Below are positions 11,365-23,415 of a stretch of DNA of 64,000 bases, in pieces (the stretch's first letter is position 1; the number at the start of each line of letters is the position of its first letter). The position numbers and the translations under genes are program-made. A model generated the notes under the pieces. The model did not search any database and had not been told where the DNA came from. It was given only the letters and a program-made list of their open reading frames with translations. This stretch comes from Rhypophila decipiens (lineage: Eukaryota; Ascomycota; Sordariomycetes; Sordariales; Naviculisporaceae). The DNA lies in NCBI GenBank assembly GCA_033297075.1, contig MU858051.1:62001-126000 (forward strand), given 5' to 3'.

Positions 11365-12406
11365 GGAGTATCCCCCGGTTTCTCCGTCTAAGGTTTAAGG
11401 AGGAGGAGAATGGGGCAATAACGCCATTGACTGGACATCCAAAAAGCTGCCGCCTCTATTCAATCTTCAACTGGGAGGATGGCTAGACCCCGAGCATCGA
11501 TTGAAAGCGACGACCACGGCGGATGGGGGGAAACGACGACAAGAACAGAAACGAGTCCAAAGAGAGCCACTCAACTTTTTTGACCGCCAGCGTCGCCTGA
11601 CTGAGAGTTGCTGGTTTGAGTGTTGCACGCCGTTTTGACTGTGCTATTGTACGATGAGGATCATTTGGCTTTCTGCTGTTTGGTTTTCTGTGAGCCTGTT
11701 GCAACATTATACCCCCCTCCGTCTCAGTGCCTGATTACCTCTTTTTACTTCTTTTCTGCTCTGGCCCTACAACCTTGCAGGGCATTTTGTATCGTCTTCG
11801 TCCTTGTTATTTGTTGCACCATTTCCTCTTCATTTCTTGTCTCCATTGGCTTCCGGTTCGAGTTTGTCTTAGTCTTTTGAGTCGATCGGCTCCCAAATGA
11901 TTGTTGTTGACGTTTTCAAAAGTTGTATGTGTTTGTTTTGTTTCTTTTCGTGTGTTTGAGTGTGTGTATTGTTTGGTGACTTTGTTTTCTGTACCTCTGG
12001 TTCCCGGTTTCTCCTTTGTTTGGAACATCGAAAGCCTTGTGGGCCATGATTGAAACGGAGCTTTTTGATTAAGGGAAGGGTGCTTTGGAGTAGTTGGATG
12101 TGGCATGGCGGGCATAGTTGTTCATGCGACATGTGCTAGCATCTGGGACATGATGAAATGACACGTTACGTGGTGCCAAAGGCTGTCGACAGAACACTTG
12201 TGGATTTGGAGATGGAGCCGAAAGGTGAAGGCTGGAAGGGATTAAAGAAGATCAAGGAAAGGAATAGGGGCAAGGGGCAAAGGGTACAACACGGTCAACC
12301 AGAATGAATCATGAAAGGACCCCAAAGAGGGAAAACAAATGGCGGGGGTGTTAACTGCTGGCTTCTTTTCTGTTATCTTTGTTCGTTCAAACATCTTCTT
12401 TTTCGG
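11365..12406. other. Convergent 3' UTR region
   Basis: Sequence between two convergent genes (RRM protein and ChaC). The plus strand is T-rich at 11700-12010, as expected for 3' UTRs. No supported ORF. Confidence 0.5.
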
Positions 12407-14148
12407 TCAAAATTTCTTCTCTGTCTCTTCCTGCTCATCTATGCTCCCGGCTTTCCTGAAGCCCTCATGGTGATGTTGCTGAAGTAGGTCCGGACTGACA
12501 TTGACAGGAGTGTGCGCACGCAGGATGCTGTCAGTCTGGCCAGTGTTTTGTTTCAACTTCTGCTGCTCCTCTTCGCGAGATGCAATGGCCCTGACCCGGT
12601 TTGACAGGTCAGTAACGTGCTCGTCCCCGCTGTCCGGACTTAGGGCGTCCAGAGCCTTCTCCAGCTCCAACAAATAGTCTCGATTCAAGCCGCTGGGCCC
12701 CTCGCTACGCCAGATGTGCTCTGCTAAGGCTTGGGGATCTTGGGGGCCGACGAATTGCTCATTGTCGGGGGTGCCAATGTAGACCAGTGTCCGAATTGGC
12801 CCATGGTGAGGGGGCATGACAGACGGATCGACCGGATCGAGACCAGGGCTGCTGCTTGACACGGCGGGGTGGAAAGGCGTGTAGTGGATGGTATATCCGT
12901 TGATCTCTCGGATGTCGAGGTACTCCTTTACCTCGTCAACTCGGTCAGGGGCGATCCGGTAGGCGACGCCCCAGACTCGTTCGGGTGCCGAATCATGATG
13001 ATCCGTCAGCTGTCTCCAATAGGAACGCTCGATGAGGGTCACGACACGGCCAGGAGCCTCGGGTGTTCCACGGTGGTCCTCGCTGGGACGTACGAGGAAA
13101 AGATGGAGAGTGTTAGTGCATGGTTACCTGGGCGGGGCAAAGATGAAGGCGAGGGAAAATTGCGGGACTTTTGGGGCAAAAGGGGGAAGAAACACAGAAA
13201 CAAGAGAGAGGAGCTCGTTTGCCCGCCAGCAGCCTATATATGGCATACGACAACTTGGAAAACAGATCAGGACACCTGCTGGAGTTTGTGTCTTTTTTTG
13301 GGCCTGACCTGTCGTCCTCGGAGACTCAGGCCCCTTGCTACCCCTCTCCTCCATTCCAGATGTTTGGTCGTCTGGCAGTGCTTTTTTTAGGAACAACAAA
13401 AAACAAGAGGGAGCTATGACCACGAAAAAGATCGTTGATATACCTTGCCTATAAGGAGGTCAGTATCGTGTGCCTGGCCAGGGGTTCGGGGATATATATG
13501 AACATGAACTGGGGGGAGGTCCGGGCAATAGGGTTGCGGGATGGAGATAAACACGCATAGTTCATGAATGAGGCTGGTAGAGGCGCGGGAGACGGGAGCG
13601 GCATGATACAAGCAAGCGCATGCCAAGTGTCAATCCAGATCTCTTGTTGTACGCAGTACATTTGGGGGAGTGGGAATAGTAAGAAAGGAGATGGACGTCC
13701 TATCGTCATGCCTTTACATACCTGCCAGAACCTTCGGACATAGCCCGTCACCCAGCCCGGGATTCTTTGGTCTACGAGTTGGACAGAGTGTCAGTGTCAT
13801 GTAGTGTACCGTATGCGGCTATAAGGTAAGGTGGGTAAGGTAGCAAGCAGCTGATTGCCCCGGCAGTCAAATAGGAGGGGGGTGTGTTTACCATAATGAG
13901 GTGGTGGCTTCCAGATGAGACTCCTTCAGATGCGGCCGTTACGTCAGTCAGAGCCTCAAGAAAGTCCATGCACCACCACCAGTGCTGGCCACGGCCGGTG
14001 TGTGTCTAGGGATCATCAGACGTGAGGGATAGCTGTCGAACAGCTCCCATTCATTACCGAGATGATCTGGACAACCAGGGGAAACTCACCCGTAGCCAAA
14101 CAGCCAGAACTCGTCCGCCTCGGCTGGAGTGGTAGTGTTGACCGACAT
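12407..14148 (-). CDS. GCG1: ChaC-type glutathione-specific gamma-glutamylcyclotransferase
   Basis: Predicted 273-residue cytosolic enzyme that releases 5-oxoproline and Cys-Gly from glutathione. Exons on the minus strand are 14090-14148, 13892-13923, 13722-13771, 13444-13448 (5 nt) and 12407-13082. The protein opens with EFWLFGYGSLIWKPPPHYDQ, containing the substrate-loop motif YGSLIW (19-24). It continues RIPGWVTGYVRRFWQ, then ASEDHRGTPEAPGRVVTLI, all hallmark ChaC sequence. The 5-nt exon GCAAG is required: exon 3 ends in phase 0 after FWQ, and exon 5 needs two preceding bases to read SEDHRG. GCA plus AG|C supplies exactly Ala-Ser, and ACTGAC and TATAG lie just upstream. Introns 3 (273 nt) and 4 (361 nt) are long for this window. 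Retention of intron 3 would keep the frame open until the TAG of its own acceptor. The C-terminal ~60 residues are variable. Confidence 0.92.
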
Positions 14149-15907
14149 GGGAGGAAACGAGAGAGGGAAAATAAAATAGGATAAAATGGCCAAAATAGCC
14201 CACTAGACGGTCTAGAATCTAATTATATGATCGAAACAAGAGACAAAGACACGGACGAGGCGAAGCAGGCCGCTGGTGCTCAGATATTTCCAAGTATCTG
14301 ATCGTCGTTACGAGATTCGGGTGATCTTCTGCCGGCTCCTCTTGCAGTGTAGTGCTATGATGAGATGGGTGGACAAAGAGACGGTTTGATGTTCATTTAG
14401 GTGTGTTCGGGTGAAGGACCAGAATGGCTGTGGGTAGACGAACTCTACAAATAGGATGTCAAGTTCTCGAGAAATGTTCCGCACGGGAAGCCGTACTAAT
14501 AATTAGCACCAACCTTGTTGCTGCTGTGGGACCCGAACCTGTCTTTTCGGCCCGGGATAAGCTCCCAGGCACATCAGGAAAGTGCCATGTTGATGAGCAG
14601 GTTTTGGGGCTCCATTCCGGTCAACGGACATCGCCCGAGGGAGTCGTGACCGGCCCGGGGCGCAGCTTCTACGGCATACACTATGACCAGAAGCTCCGGG
14701 TTTTCATCGGGGAACCTAATCTTTTTGAATTGTTTTCATTTATTGTAGAGATGACAGATCTCTACCATCGGCTTTTTTATTCAGGTTAGTCATCAACTAT
14801 ATGCCCTTTGATGACCTGAATTTGCTTCCACCCCGCTGGTCCCTCTTTCAAGGGCAGCGTCAGGGGCAGGACCGTGAAGATTCACCCAGCTCTTGCCCAC
14901 CAGAGCCAAATCCCAACTCCTAGTTCTTGAAACTCGTTGTCGGCACCGCTCTACCCGAGCTGTCAGATAGGTGTCTTGTCTCTCATGCAATCGACCAGTT
15001 CTGGAAACTACACTCAGACACTTGTGCCCGTGCCCCTCTGTGCCTGGCGAGGCTTGGAAGCTTGCATTATATGTTAGCAACACTCGGGTCCTTCAACATG
15101 TCCAATGGAATACTTCAAGTCAATAAACAGGACGCTGTCTTTTCCATGCTAAAGGTATCTTTTTTGTCAGACCGAACGACGGACTTGAGCCGCTTGTCGC
15201 TTGCACGTGTCCCTCAATTGCACATGTAAAGTGATGCGCTCATTTCCAGTCCACGAGGCTCTGCGTCGATGACCCCTGCACCCTCGAGATGGGCTCGTGG
15301 AGAGATCTCGGGTTTTGGGAGATTGGACCAAATTCATTCCATGATCCATCGCGACCGAACACAGCCTTACCTGAGCCATGCGTGCCATTTTACCTGACAC
15401 ACAGAGGTGGAAGTAAGCCGGACAGCGTGAAAAAGTCGTTGCACTCCGGACACAGCCCAATTATTTGACACAATACCCGATTGGGCCGCATTCGTTGCTT
15501 TGCCTATTGAACTAAAAGCAACAGTCGAGATTCCAGGCCTGAAGCTGAAAACGGCAATCAAGCCACTTCTTGCAGTGATATCGTTCACCACCAAATTATT
15601 TACTGGCAAGGCGTGCGGCTGAAGTTTTATTGTTCATTTCTAGCGCTTGTCGGCTTGTTCTAGCACCTGTCGCTAAAAGCCAGGCTCGAGGAGCCACGCC
15701 GTTTTCACTACTTAAATCACTCCTTGGCCGCTCCAGTACACCAAGCCTGTGCCGTGGGTTGGTCCTTGGATCCTTCCCATTCGAGTCGACCCCCCCCCTT
15801 CAACAAATATCTACAACCCCGCCTTACATCTTTTGATTTATTTCTCCCAACCGTCGACACCGAGCAACGATCTGCACCAGCCGCCGGTATTCATAATTCG
15901 AGCAGTC
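14149..15907. promoter_or_regulatory. Divergent upstream region, ChaC / penta-EF-hand gene
   Basis: About 1.76 kb between divergent starts, with only short unrelated ORFs. The last ~250 bp before 15908 is C/T-rich, in keeping with a promoter and leader for the EF-hand gene. No repeat or RNA gene recognised. Confidence 0.45.
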
Positions 15908-17048
15908 ATGGCGTACAATCGGCCTTATAATCCGGATGAGCTTCCTCGGTAAGTTTTGGAGTTCTGCCTGGACACATTCTCCCATGCCCCTCGTGCCCTT
16001 CTATTCGACCGTAAACAGGAAATATCACCACGCTGTTGTGCGAACTGTTGGTTAACACTGCGTTTTATTTCGATATAGGTTCGCCGAGCCTGAGCCAGTG
16101 AGTACTCTCCACCACCTCTGTTTCCTCTGCAGCCAAATTCCAGCTTGGCTAGTACTCTCGGCGAGAACTGACCAGCGTCGCAGAAAGGTGGAAAACCGGC
16201 AACATCCTCTGCACCTGCTCCTTCTTCTCGATACGAGAACAAACCACCACCGCCGCGCCCTCTTGAGCATCGGGGCTCCGCCGACCGCTATCAATCTGGT
16301 GGTCCCGAAAGACTCTCTCCCAGACCCCAACCAGGTCCGGTTGACCGATACGGCGGCATGAGTCCCCCACCGACATCCAGCACCCGGCCTAATACTCATA
16401 ACCTTCCTCCTGCCTCTTCGCGCCCGCCCCCCAGTCCTGCGCTGCGCGATAGTGGGGCAGATCCGACTCTGCTGCCGTTATTCCGAGCTGTTGATAAAGA
16501 CGGTAAGCCTACCAGCCGAATCAAATATGGCGACTGAGTCGTGGGGAAACAGGCCGGCCTGGCTAACCCCCTCCCCGTATTCAGGCACCGGCCAGCTCTC
16601 CGAAAAGGAACTCTCCGCAGCGCTTGTCAATGGAGACTGGACAGCGTTCGACCCACAGACGGTGCGCATGATGATTCGCATGTTTGACAGTGATCGCAGC
16701 GGTACCATCGGCTTCGAAGAGTTCTGTGGCCTGTGGTCGTTCCTTGCCTCATGGCGGACGTTGTTCGATCGATTCGATGCCGACAACTCTGGCAACATCA
16801 GCCTGGACGAGTTTAGCAATGCTCTCGTGGCCTTCCGATACCGCCTCAGCGATCGCTTCGTCGGCATCCTGTTCCGCACCTACGACAAGCGCAACGAGGG
16901 CGTCATGAGCTTCGATCTCTTCGTCCAGGCGTGCATCAGCCTCAAGCGCATGACGGACGTCTTCAAGAAATACGACGAGGATCGAGACGGCTATATTACT
17001 TTGAGCTTCGAGGACTTCCTAACCGAAATTCTCCGTCAAATGAAGTAA
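15908..17048 (+). CDS. PEF1: Penta-EF-hand calcium-binding protein (ALG-2/sorcin/Pef1-like)
   Basis: Predicted 280-residue Ca2+ sensor. Exons are 15908-15948, 16079-16097, 16184-16502 and 16585-17048. Residues 1-120 are Pro/Ser/Arg-rich and disordered, as in peflin-like members. Five consecutive EF-hand units follow: DKDGTGQLSEKE from residue 124, then DSDRSGTIGFEEF, DADNSGNISLDEF, DKRNEGVMSFDLF and DEDRDGYITLSFEDF. The first three loops keep the canonical D-x-D/S-x-G pattern; loop 4 (DKRNEG) is weaker and the fifth is the dimerisation hand of the family. Intron 3 splits the Gly codon of the first loop, and an alternative unspliced reading through that intron is also open, but it breaks the EF-hand. 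Exon 2 is only 19 nt. Family members act with membrane remodelling, ESCRT and COPII partners; the partner here is unknown. Confidence 0.93.
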
Positions 17049-18067
17049 AGCACCTGTCGCGCAAGCAACCTCCCACAAACACTCTGATGACCACATGATC
17101 GCGCCCCCGCTCTCCTTCATGATACGGAGCTTAATAAGAACCAAGTTGGTCTAACCAAATGCCGCCGTTATAGTTGATTCTCGAGCGCTTGATTTTTCCT
17201 GCGGTGCTTTGCTTATAGACGGACCATTTGGTGGAATGAGATCTTTTCAGTCGTTGGGACACCATCTCGTCCATTTTGGTCTTATACTTTCTCGTTCTTG
17301 CTTGTATTTTCTACTCCTTTATTTCCAGCCGTCCAAGTATGAATGTCGACGGAGGACAAGTTGGGTTGGGGATCTTAAGCAAGCGTTGCTATAAAGGACA
17401 TGAGGTTACGGGGATGCATACGGGTGGCCGGGTCTCTTTCAGCTAACCACCCAACGGAACGACCAACATTTTGATCAGCAAAAAACCGAAATAGCTATTA
17501 TAATGATACCCCTGGCCCGTTCATTTCATATAGCGGAAGAGATTTTAAGAACGAAGAAGCTGCACTGAGTTTGACACTGTATCCGAAAGCCCTTTGTTTG
17601 GCTGTCTCTTCAGTATACTTTGACTTTCCTTCCCGACAAACTCGTTGTATCCATTCTCCACCACGGGTCGTGCCGACTACCACAGCGCATTCACCGAGTA
17701 GGACCCTGTGTTCAGAAATATACTTTCCGAGTAACCCGTCACGGCAGTGATGGAACATCACGAGCCCAAGTTGTGACCAGGAATGGAAACATATGAATCT
17801 CTATTATTAAACAATATACCATAAAGGAGGATAACCCAAATTTACAAGTATCCAACCCATCCCCCATCCTTTTTTTCCATTTTCCTGGTCCATGATACCG
17901 TTCCCCCCACCGCCGTTGAATGCATAGTTCATAATACAGGATACAAGATACAAAAGTATACCCACAGTTGGAGGCCACCCAGGTCCCCCATTCCATGGCC
18001 CCGTATTCCCATCCCCACCGGAAAGATATTCGTGTCCATGCCAAATATGATACATTGAGCCATGTTT
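17049..18067. other. Convergent 3' UTR region
   Basis: Between two convergent stop codons (17048 and 18068). Only short ORFs of no recognisable family; presumably the two 3' UTRs. Confidence 0.5.
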
Positions 18068-19879
18068 TCAGTTCTGTTGTTCAAACCGTCTCATCATCAT
18101 GACGGCCTCCAAACTGGCAAAGTCACTCTCGCTGTGTGTCTTGTTGTTTCCCCGGCCTCTGGCGCCGCTGTTTGTGTATCTCCTCTCGGTGAATGAGGCT
18201 GGAATCTCGGGAAAAGATAGCGTGCTCGATGTCGACGTAGTCGGCATCAGAGTCAGAGGAGGGGGAGAGGCAGCATCATCGGAAGCGTAACCTGCTGTGG
18301 TAGGAGGTGTGAGAGGGTGATCGGTAGTAAGGCGCTGCTGCTGGCCCTCCTTGTTTTGCTTGGCACTATCAATACCATGGGTGACAGGGTCGGCTGGCGC
18401 AGCAGCTGTCTTGCTGCCCAGAGGGATCGTGGGAGGTGGGCGATTCAGAGAACGTGGCGGAGGTCTGAGAATGGGACCGGATGGTGTCTTCAGGTCGTGT
18501 TGGATATTGACCATCGTCGGTGTGTCTTGGACCTTTGCTGTCAAGCTATCACGGTCAATCATGAGGATTGGTCCATTGGTCAGCATAACCTCCTCTCCGA
18601 TTCGTAGTCTGATGAGATCGGTGTTGATTCGGACTTTATCCGCGGTCGTCGAGTTTGCGATTGTAAGAGTCGGTGATTCAGGGAGGGTAGCGGTCGATTT
18701 CGACGAGTACGCCCTCTTGTTCTTGAGTGTCTGCTTCTCCTCCCGCCAAGCGAGTTCCGCAGCACTCATAGCTCCAAGAACATCCTCCTCCTTCCATTTT
18801 CGTGTCCGCAGAAAGCTCGTAGCGATGCCCTTGACGATCTTGTCTCCATCGTGCGTGCTGATCCAGGCCCGCGCTCCGAGCTTGCTCGCTGTCTCAATGC
18901 CTGCCGGCGCCCCCAACAGAACATTTCCTCCGAGCCACCACGGGTTACTAACCGAATCGAAGCAATGGAGGAGCGCTGTGAGAGGCAGAGCAGCTTCCGC
19001 GATGAGATGGCTTGTCGTGTAGCTCTGGAGTGACTCGTAGTTGATACCGTGAGGCGAGAATATGACGCTCAGGGGCCGCGCAAGCGAGGCAAGTGATGCT
19101 GTCGAATAGCCACCGTCTCTCAGGGTCGTCGCGAGTGATGAAGCAGACCGTACCGATCGGAGCGTGCTATTTGTAGGTGAGGGTGGCATAGGCGAGTACG
19201 GGGCGGTTTGCGTGCCGCCTTCACTTGGCTGGGACAGCACCAGAGGGGTCGTCGGTCGGAGATGGCCGCATGACTTGCACGATCTCGGCGTGATAGGCGG
19301 AGTGAAGGACTTATCGGCAGGTCGCGGCGGCCGCGTCACAGCCTGGGGCGGTCGATATGTGATCCCGATGGCTCCATGAAGACCTGAAAGGTCTCTCCGT
19401 TGCGAAATGAATGCCACGGTCACCTCCCCGGGCTCAATCTGGCCCGGAGATGCTGACGGTACCTTTATCCTCATTACCATCTGCCGCGTCGTCAACCTCG
19501 GGTCACCCCATTTGGGAATCGTCCGGACTTTGCTTTTCTCGAAGTATTTCCAGCCTCGGATCGTGCGAGCCGCAGCAGGCTCGGCAAGTATGATCGTCTT
19601 CGAATCTTTGGGGGGGAGTTGGCGGAGTGAATCCTCATTGCAGTGATCGCTCTTGTTCTGTGAAATAACCACCAAATCGGGTTCTGGCAACTCGGCGAGT
19701 GAGGTGATGCATGGTATCTCCTTATGCCTCGTTACTGAGATCTTGGAATGGAGGATTTTCGATTTCCCGGTTATCCATGGATCTATGAGTATCCGGTAAG
19801 GAGGCTGCCCGGGAAGCAGAGCATCGAAGGTTAGCATGAATGAGGCATCGCCGTTGAGGTGCTTGACCGCGAGGGCCAT
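18068..19879 (-). CDS. Metallo-beta-lactamase-fold protein with degenerate metal motif
   Basis: Intronless 603-residue ORF. The N-terminal half has the beta-lactamase-superfamily layout of fungal UlaG-like proteins: RILIDPWITG (substrate strand with Asp), PDLVVISQNKSDHC where the HxHxDH motif normally sits, and later VIFSPHGINYES and ISTHDGDKIV, which carry further possible metal ligands. In this protein only Asp-His of HxHxDH remains (SQNKSDH). Residues ~185-275 are a Pro/Ser/Thr-rich insert that includes a CKSCGH pair, and the last ~180 residues are Pro/Thr/Ser-rich and probably disordered. The start at 19879 gives the conserved-looking MALAVKHLNGDASFMLTFD. The function is unknown; it could be a hydrolase with unusual metal coordination or a non-catalytic homologue. 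The gene is single-exon, unlike most neighbours. Confidence 0.82.
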   Translation of the reverse strand: MALAVKHLNGDASFMLTFDALLPGQPPYRILIDPWITGKSKILHSKISVTRHKEIPCITSLAELPEPDLVVISQNKSDHCNEDSLRQLPPKDSKTIILAEPAAARTIRGWKYFEKSKVRTIPKWGDPRLTTRQMVMRIKVPSASPGQIEPGEVTVAFISQRRDLSGLHGAIGITYRPPQAVTRPPRPADKSFTPPITPRSCKSCGHLRPTTPLVLSQPSEGGTQTAPYSPMPPSPTNSTLRSVRSASSLATTLRDGGYSTASLASLARPLSVIFSPHGINYESLQSYTTSHLIAEAALPLTALLHCFDSVSNPWWLGGNVLLGAPAGIETASKLGARAWISTHDGDKIVKGIATSFLRTRKWKEEDVLGAMSAAELAWREEKQTLKNKRAYSSKSTATLPESPTLTIANSTTADKVRINTDLIRLRIGEEVMLTNGPILMIDRDSLTAKVQDTPTMVNIQHDLKTPSGPILRPPPRSLNRPPPTIPLGSKTAAAPADPVTHGIDSAKQNKEGQQQRLTTDHPLTPPTTAGYASDDAASPPPLTLMPTTSTSSTLSFPEIPASFTERRYTNSGARGRGNNKTHSESDFASLEAVMMMRRFEQQN

Positions 19880-22800
19880 TGTACCTAAGGGCGTCGACGG
19901 GATATCAACTGTGATATTCCAGCTGGTGTCTGACTATTGTTTTTAGAAGAAGAGGTCGGTAGAATGAGCCGACGGGAAGGGAAAGTATATGGAAGCCCTC
20001 TTCATCGGCAAGGCATAATTAGAATTAGACTTCCTCGGTAGACTCGGTCTCCCGGAAAGCATAGACAGATGATGACGAAAAGAAACAGATACACCAAACT
20101 GTCTAAGTAGAATAAGGTTGAGGCATCAAAGTTTAACAGTCGGGGCGCACTTGCAACACCGTCGAGTTATTGGCTTCCATCGCCAAGCTAGATGACCACA
20201 GCCCAGGAAAGTTGAAGCGAGATATTGTAAGACCCCTGGATATAGTTGAGAAGCTGGAAGGAAACAAAACATGTAATTGGCGCGACATGAGGCCGGACGT
20301 GTGGATTGCCGGTCTGTGGTCCTGCCGGCAAGTCTGAGCGACATGGACAAGTAGTACTCAACAAGTCAAGAGACGATCATGAATCTCCAAGAGACCCCTG
20401 GACCGGATGACAAGACAAAAGTACAGAGAACAGTAGTAGTACGGACGGGTTCGATGCGATTATAGACATTCCATGTCTGTCTGCTAGGTCTTTTGTTTCT
20501 CTTCCCGTTCGACGGATTTCCTTTTCCATCCCACAGGGCCGTTATCGACTTTGCTTAGTACAACGCAGCTAGATTAGTAGTGCAACACGGGGTAGAAACA
20601 AAACGTTAGGAGGATGCGTGCTAAAGTCGTTTGGATTCTTTGGGCGATCGATCTTTGGTGTCGAGATCCCGTTTCGTTTTTTGGTGTTTCAAGATTCGAC
20701 ACATCAGCTCCCCACTCGCCTTGAATGGGAAAGTCAGGGGAAGAAGCTCGAGACGGGCAGCCCAACGTGGAGGTTTGCTTATGTTTCAGCAGAAGAAAGT
20801 GACCATCTGCTCGTGCTGCTCCATATCAGTAGGTTGGCCTTTTCTTCAACCATCTCCGGCCCTTTGTTTCTCACAAAAAGGTGGCAATCGCTTTGTTTTT
20901 TAAATCCCCAAAGTATCGATTGCCACCTGTCGGCTCCTGGGATGTCTGTTGTGGCGTCCCTGTTGCACCTGGTGTCTCACTTCAGCGTTAGTTAAGGCAC
21001 AGAGGGTAAAGAATATGGGGCAGTAGTGGGGCCACCGGCCTGTCAAGGATGTGGACACTCATTGGACAGTGGGCTCTTGTACATCAGGGTACGGAGTACA
21101 AATAGAAGCAGCAAGGGTTTTAGAATGGATGTTGGTGGATCTTATATTTTATTCTAGAATACCGTGTCACGAAATAGACAATTGTGTTACTGGAAGGCAA
21201 ACCAACATCAAACAAACTGACAAGTCATGTTCGACTAGCGGCGATGGAACTCACAGCACGTGCCCATCCTTTAAGGATGTCTGGGTTCATGATTGCTTAT
21301 CGATTGACCGCTGGGCCAAGAAGTACCTGCACTTTGAGAACGAGGGGCAATGAATGGTGGTGAACCCCGCAATATCCGCAGGCCGGAAAGCCACCCCACA
21401 GGTCAGATTCCCTTTGAGGAAGCAGCAATGGTTGAAACTCCTCATCCATAGAGAGGAGCTTCCATTTTCCCCATGAATGGTACTAGAAAAGGGAGTTCAC
21501 AGGTATAAAATACTTTAGACAATCAAGTGAAATTCAAGCACCCAGTCTAGCTGCATAGTCATGGAGAAGAAGAGCATGAAGCTCTTTGTGGGCAGGTGTC
21601 GAGCTCGACCCGTCCCAGCCATCATGGCTGCATGGGAAGCTTGGATTCCCGTCCCCAGCTCTCCCCCAGCTCTGTTCTTCTAGACCTTCGCCATCCAATC
21701 ATCAACGACCTGGTGCTCTCTTTTTAGCTACACCTCGCCAATACGACACCCCACCCTTCCTATCTAGGATGCTCCCTTCGAGTCCAGATGCTCAACGCTC
21801 GAGACGAGTCAGGATCTTCGACTTTGTTAACTCGGGCGCTGTTGACCTGACTTGTTGAGAGACTGGTAGACAGTGGCCGTTTTGATCAGCGAATGATCAA
21901 GAGAAGACTCAAAAGAATTGATGTGCGGATTTGGACGTGATCGATAACATATCCGACCTGTGGGGCAGCCAAGCTATCAGCATGAATACTCCAGATTAAC
22001 ACTGGCGCAGCCATTCCAACGGTGGGAGCCTGGGGGCCCGTCTATAGCAACCTTGCACCAGAAACAAGCCCTGGATCTCGGTCAAGCCGCTGGCAGAGTC
22101 AGTCCTGACACGACAAACAGCAATACGCCGCAGACGGTGACCCAAGATGGACCTCTGGGAGCTGGATCAGAATCATGGTGGTGGAGATATGGAAGCTTCG
22201 GCCAGCTCTGGATTGACTTTGCAGGCCAGTCTGGTACCGGCCGGTATCCAGTCAAGGTATTTCGTAGCGGCTTGGCCTCAACTCTGGTCGCCATCGAGCA
22301 TTTTGCTACCCCTCCGCCCCTCATTTTTTGTGTCTCCTCTGCTGGCAACCCCCTGTCAACCCTGACGACATGGCCGCATGCTTTGTTCCGACCCCTTCCT
22401 TGGATCTTGTTGCTCCCACACCTCGAGCTCTTTTGTGAGGATCCAGGGCCCCATTGAGGCGATCCCGCCTTTTTGCTTTGGCATGGCACCAGGAATCGAC
22501 AATGACAAGTCTTACTGGCTAGGAGCCACCTTTTGGGGAGTTGGGTACAGGTACTTGGAGGGCCCCCAGCTGGTTGCAGTGTGGCCAAGTACCCTCACGG
22601 TCCCGCGGACAACACAGCCCCCGCTGCATTGTTCATTGTTGGATTATGGAAAGAAACGAGAAAGACAGCAATCTACTGTGACCAGCGGCAAGCAAGTGCT
22701 TGGTTGTCAGGGAGAGAGATAGGTCTTGGTTCGAGGCTGCTTTCATCAAGGTCCCAGATAATCTGTACGCTCCCCCTCCCTCTTAGTCTTCGACCACCCC

Positions 22801-23415
22801 CGTGACCCTATGTGCTGTGGACAAGTCAGGACAAGGCAAGGAAGACGATCGACTCGCTTCGGGTTCAGCAAGCCTTTTGTTATATGGTCAAGTATCTACA
22901 TGTATGGTTGCCGATGTTAGTCGTTGGCCCCCCCTCTTCTTTCTTTACCACCTGGTTGCCCCCGCGCCCTCCATTCAAGTAGCTCCATCGGATGCTTTGC
23001 TTCAGTCTCATCTTTGGGGACCTGACTTTATTGTCTACCTTACCTCGTAACCTACCTTACCGTCCTGCTTTTACCTACTCAACCACCACCGCACTCACAT
23101 TCTTCGAAACACCTCTTGTTACACCTGAAAAAAGAGCTTGGAGCTCCCTTCCAATGACCACGTCCTCGGCGCGCATCTCTCTTGATTAGCTCCTAGCTTA
23201 ATAGCAGTCAAATGCACCAGCTTCGCAGCTGTGAGCAAACCTCGTCTCAATTGCGTCGCACCCGCACGAGTCGACTTATAGCCGTCGCTATCTTATCAAC
23301 GCCAGCTATCGTCTATCGTCTATCATTCTAATCGTCCCCAAAACCCTCCCCCCGCCAACAACACGCCGCCCTCGACTGTTGACTGAGACGAACTGCGCAT
23401 GGTGGGGTTTACAAG
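19880..23415. other. Gene-poor 3.5-kb divergent intergenic region
   Basis: No supported gene between divergent starts at 19879 and 23416. The ORFs at 21960-22588 overlap on both strands and lack family resemblance. From ~22740 to 23415 the plus strand is C/T-rich with short A-tracts, consistent with promoter and leader of the zinc-finger gene. A GTACGGAGTAC quasi-palindrome lies at 21089-21099. Confidence 0.5.

Noticed and set aside
18351..19022. 223-codon plus-strand ORF
   Set aside because: Lies wholly antisense within the intact metallo-beta-lactamase-fold gene and reads as an alternate-frame shadow.
22082..22588. 168-codon minus-strand ORF overlapping a 165-codon plus-strand ORF
   Set aside because: Overlapping open frames in GC-balanced DNA with no protein-like pattern on either strand.
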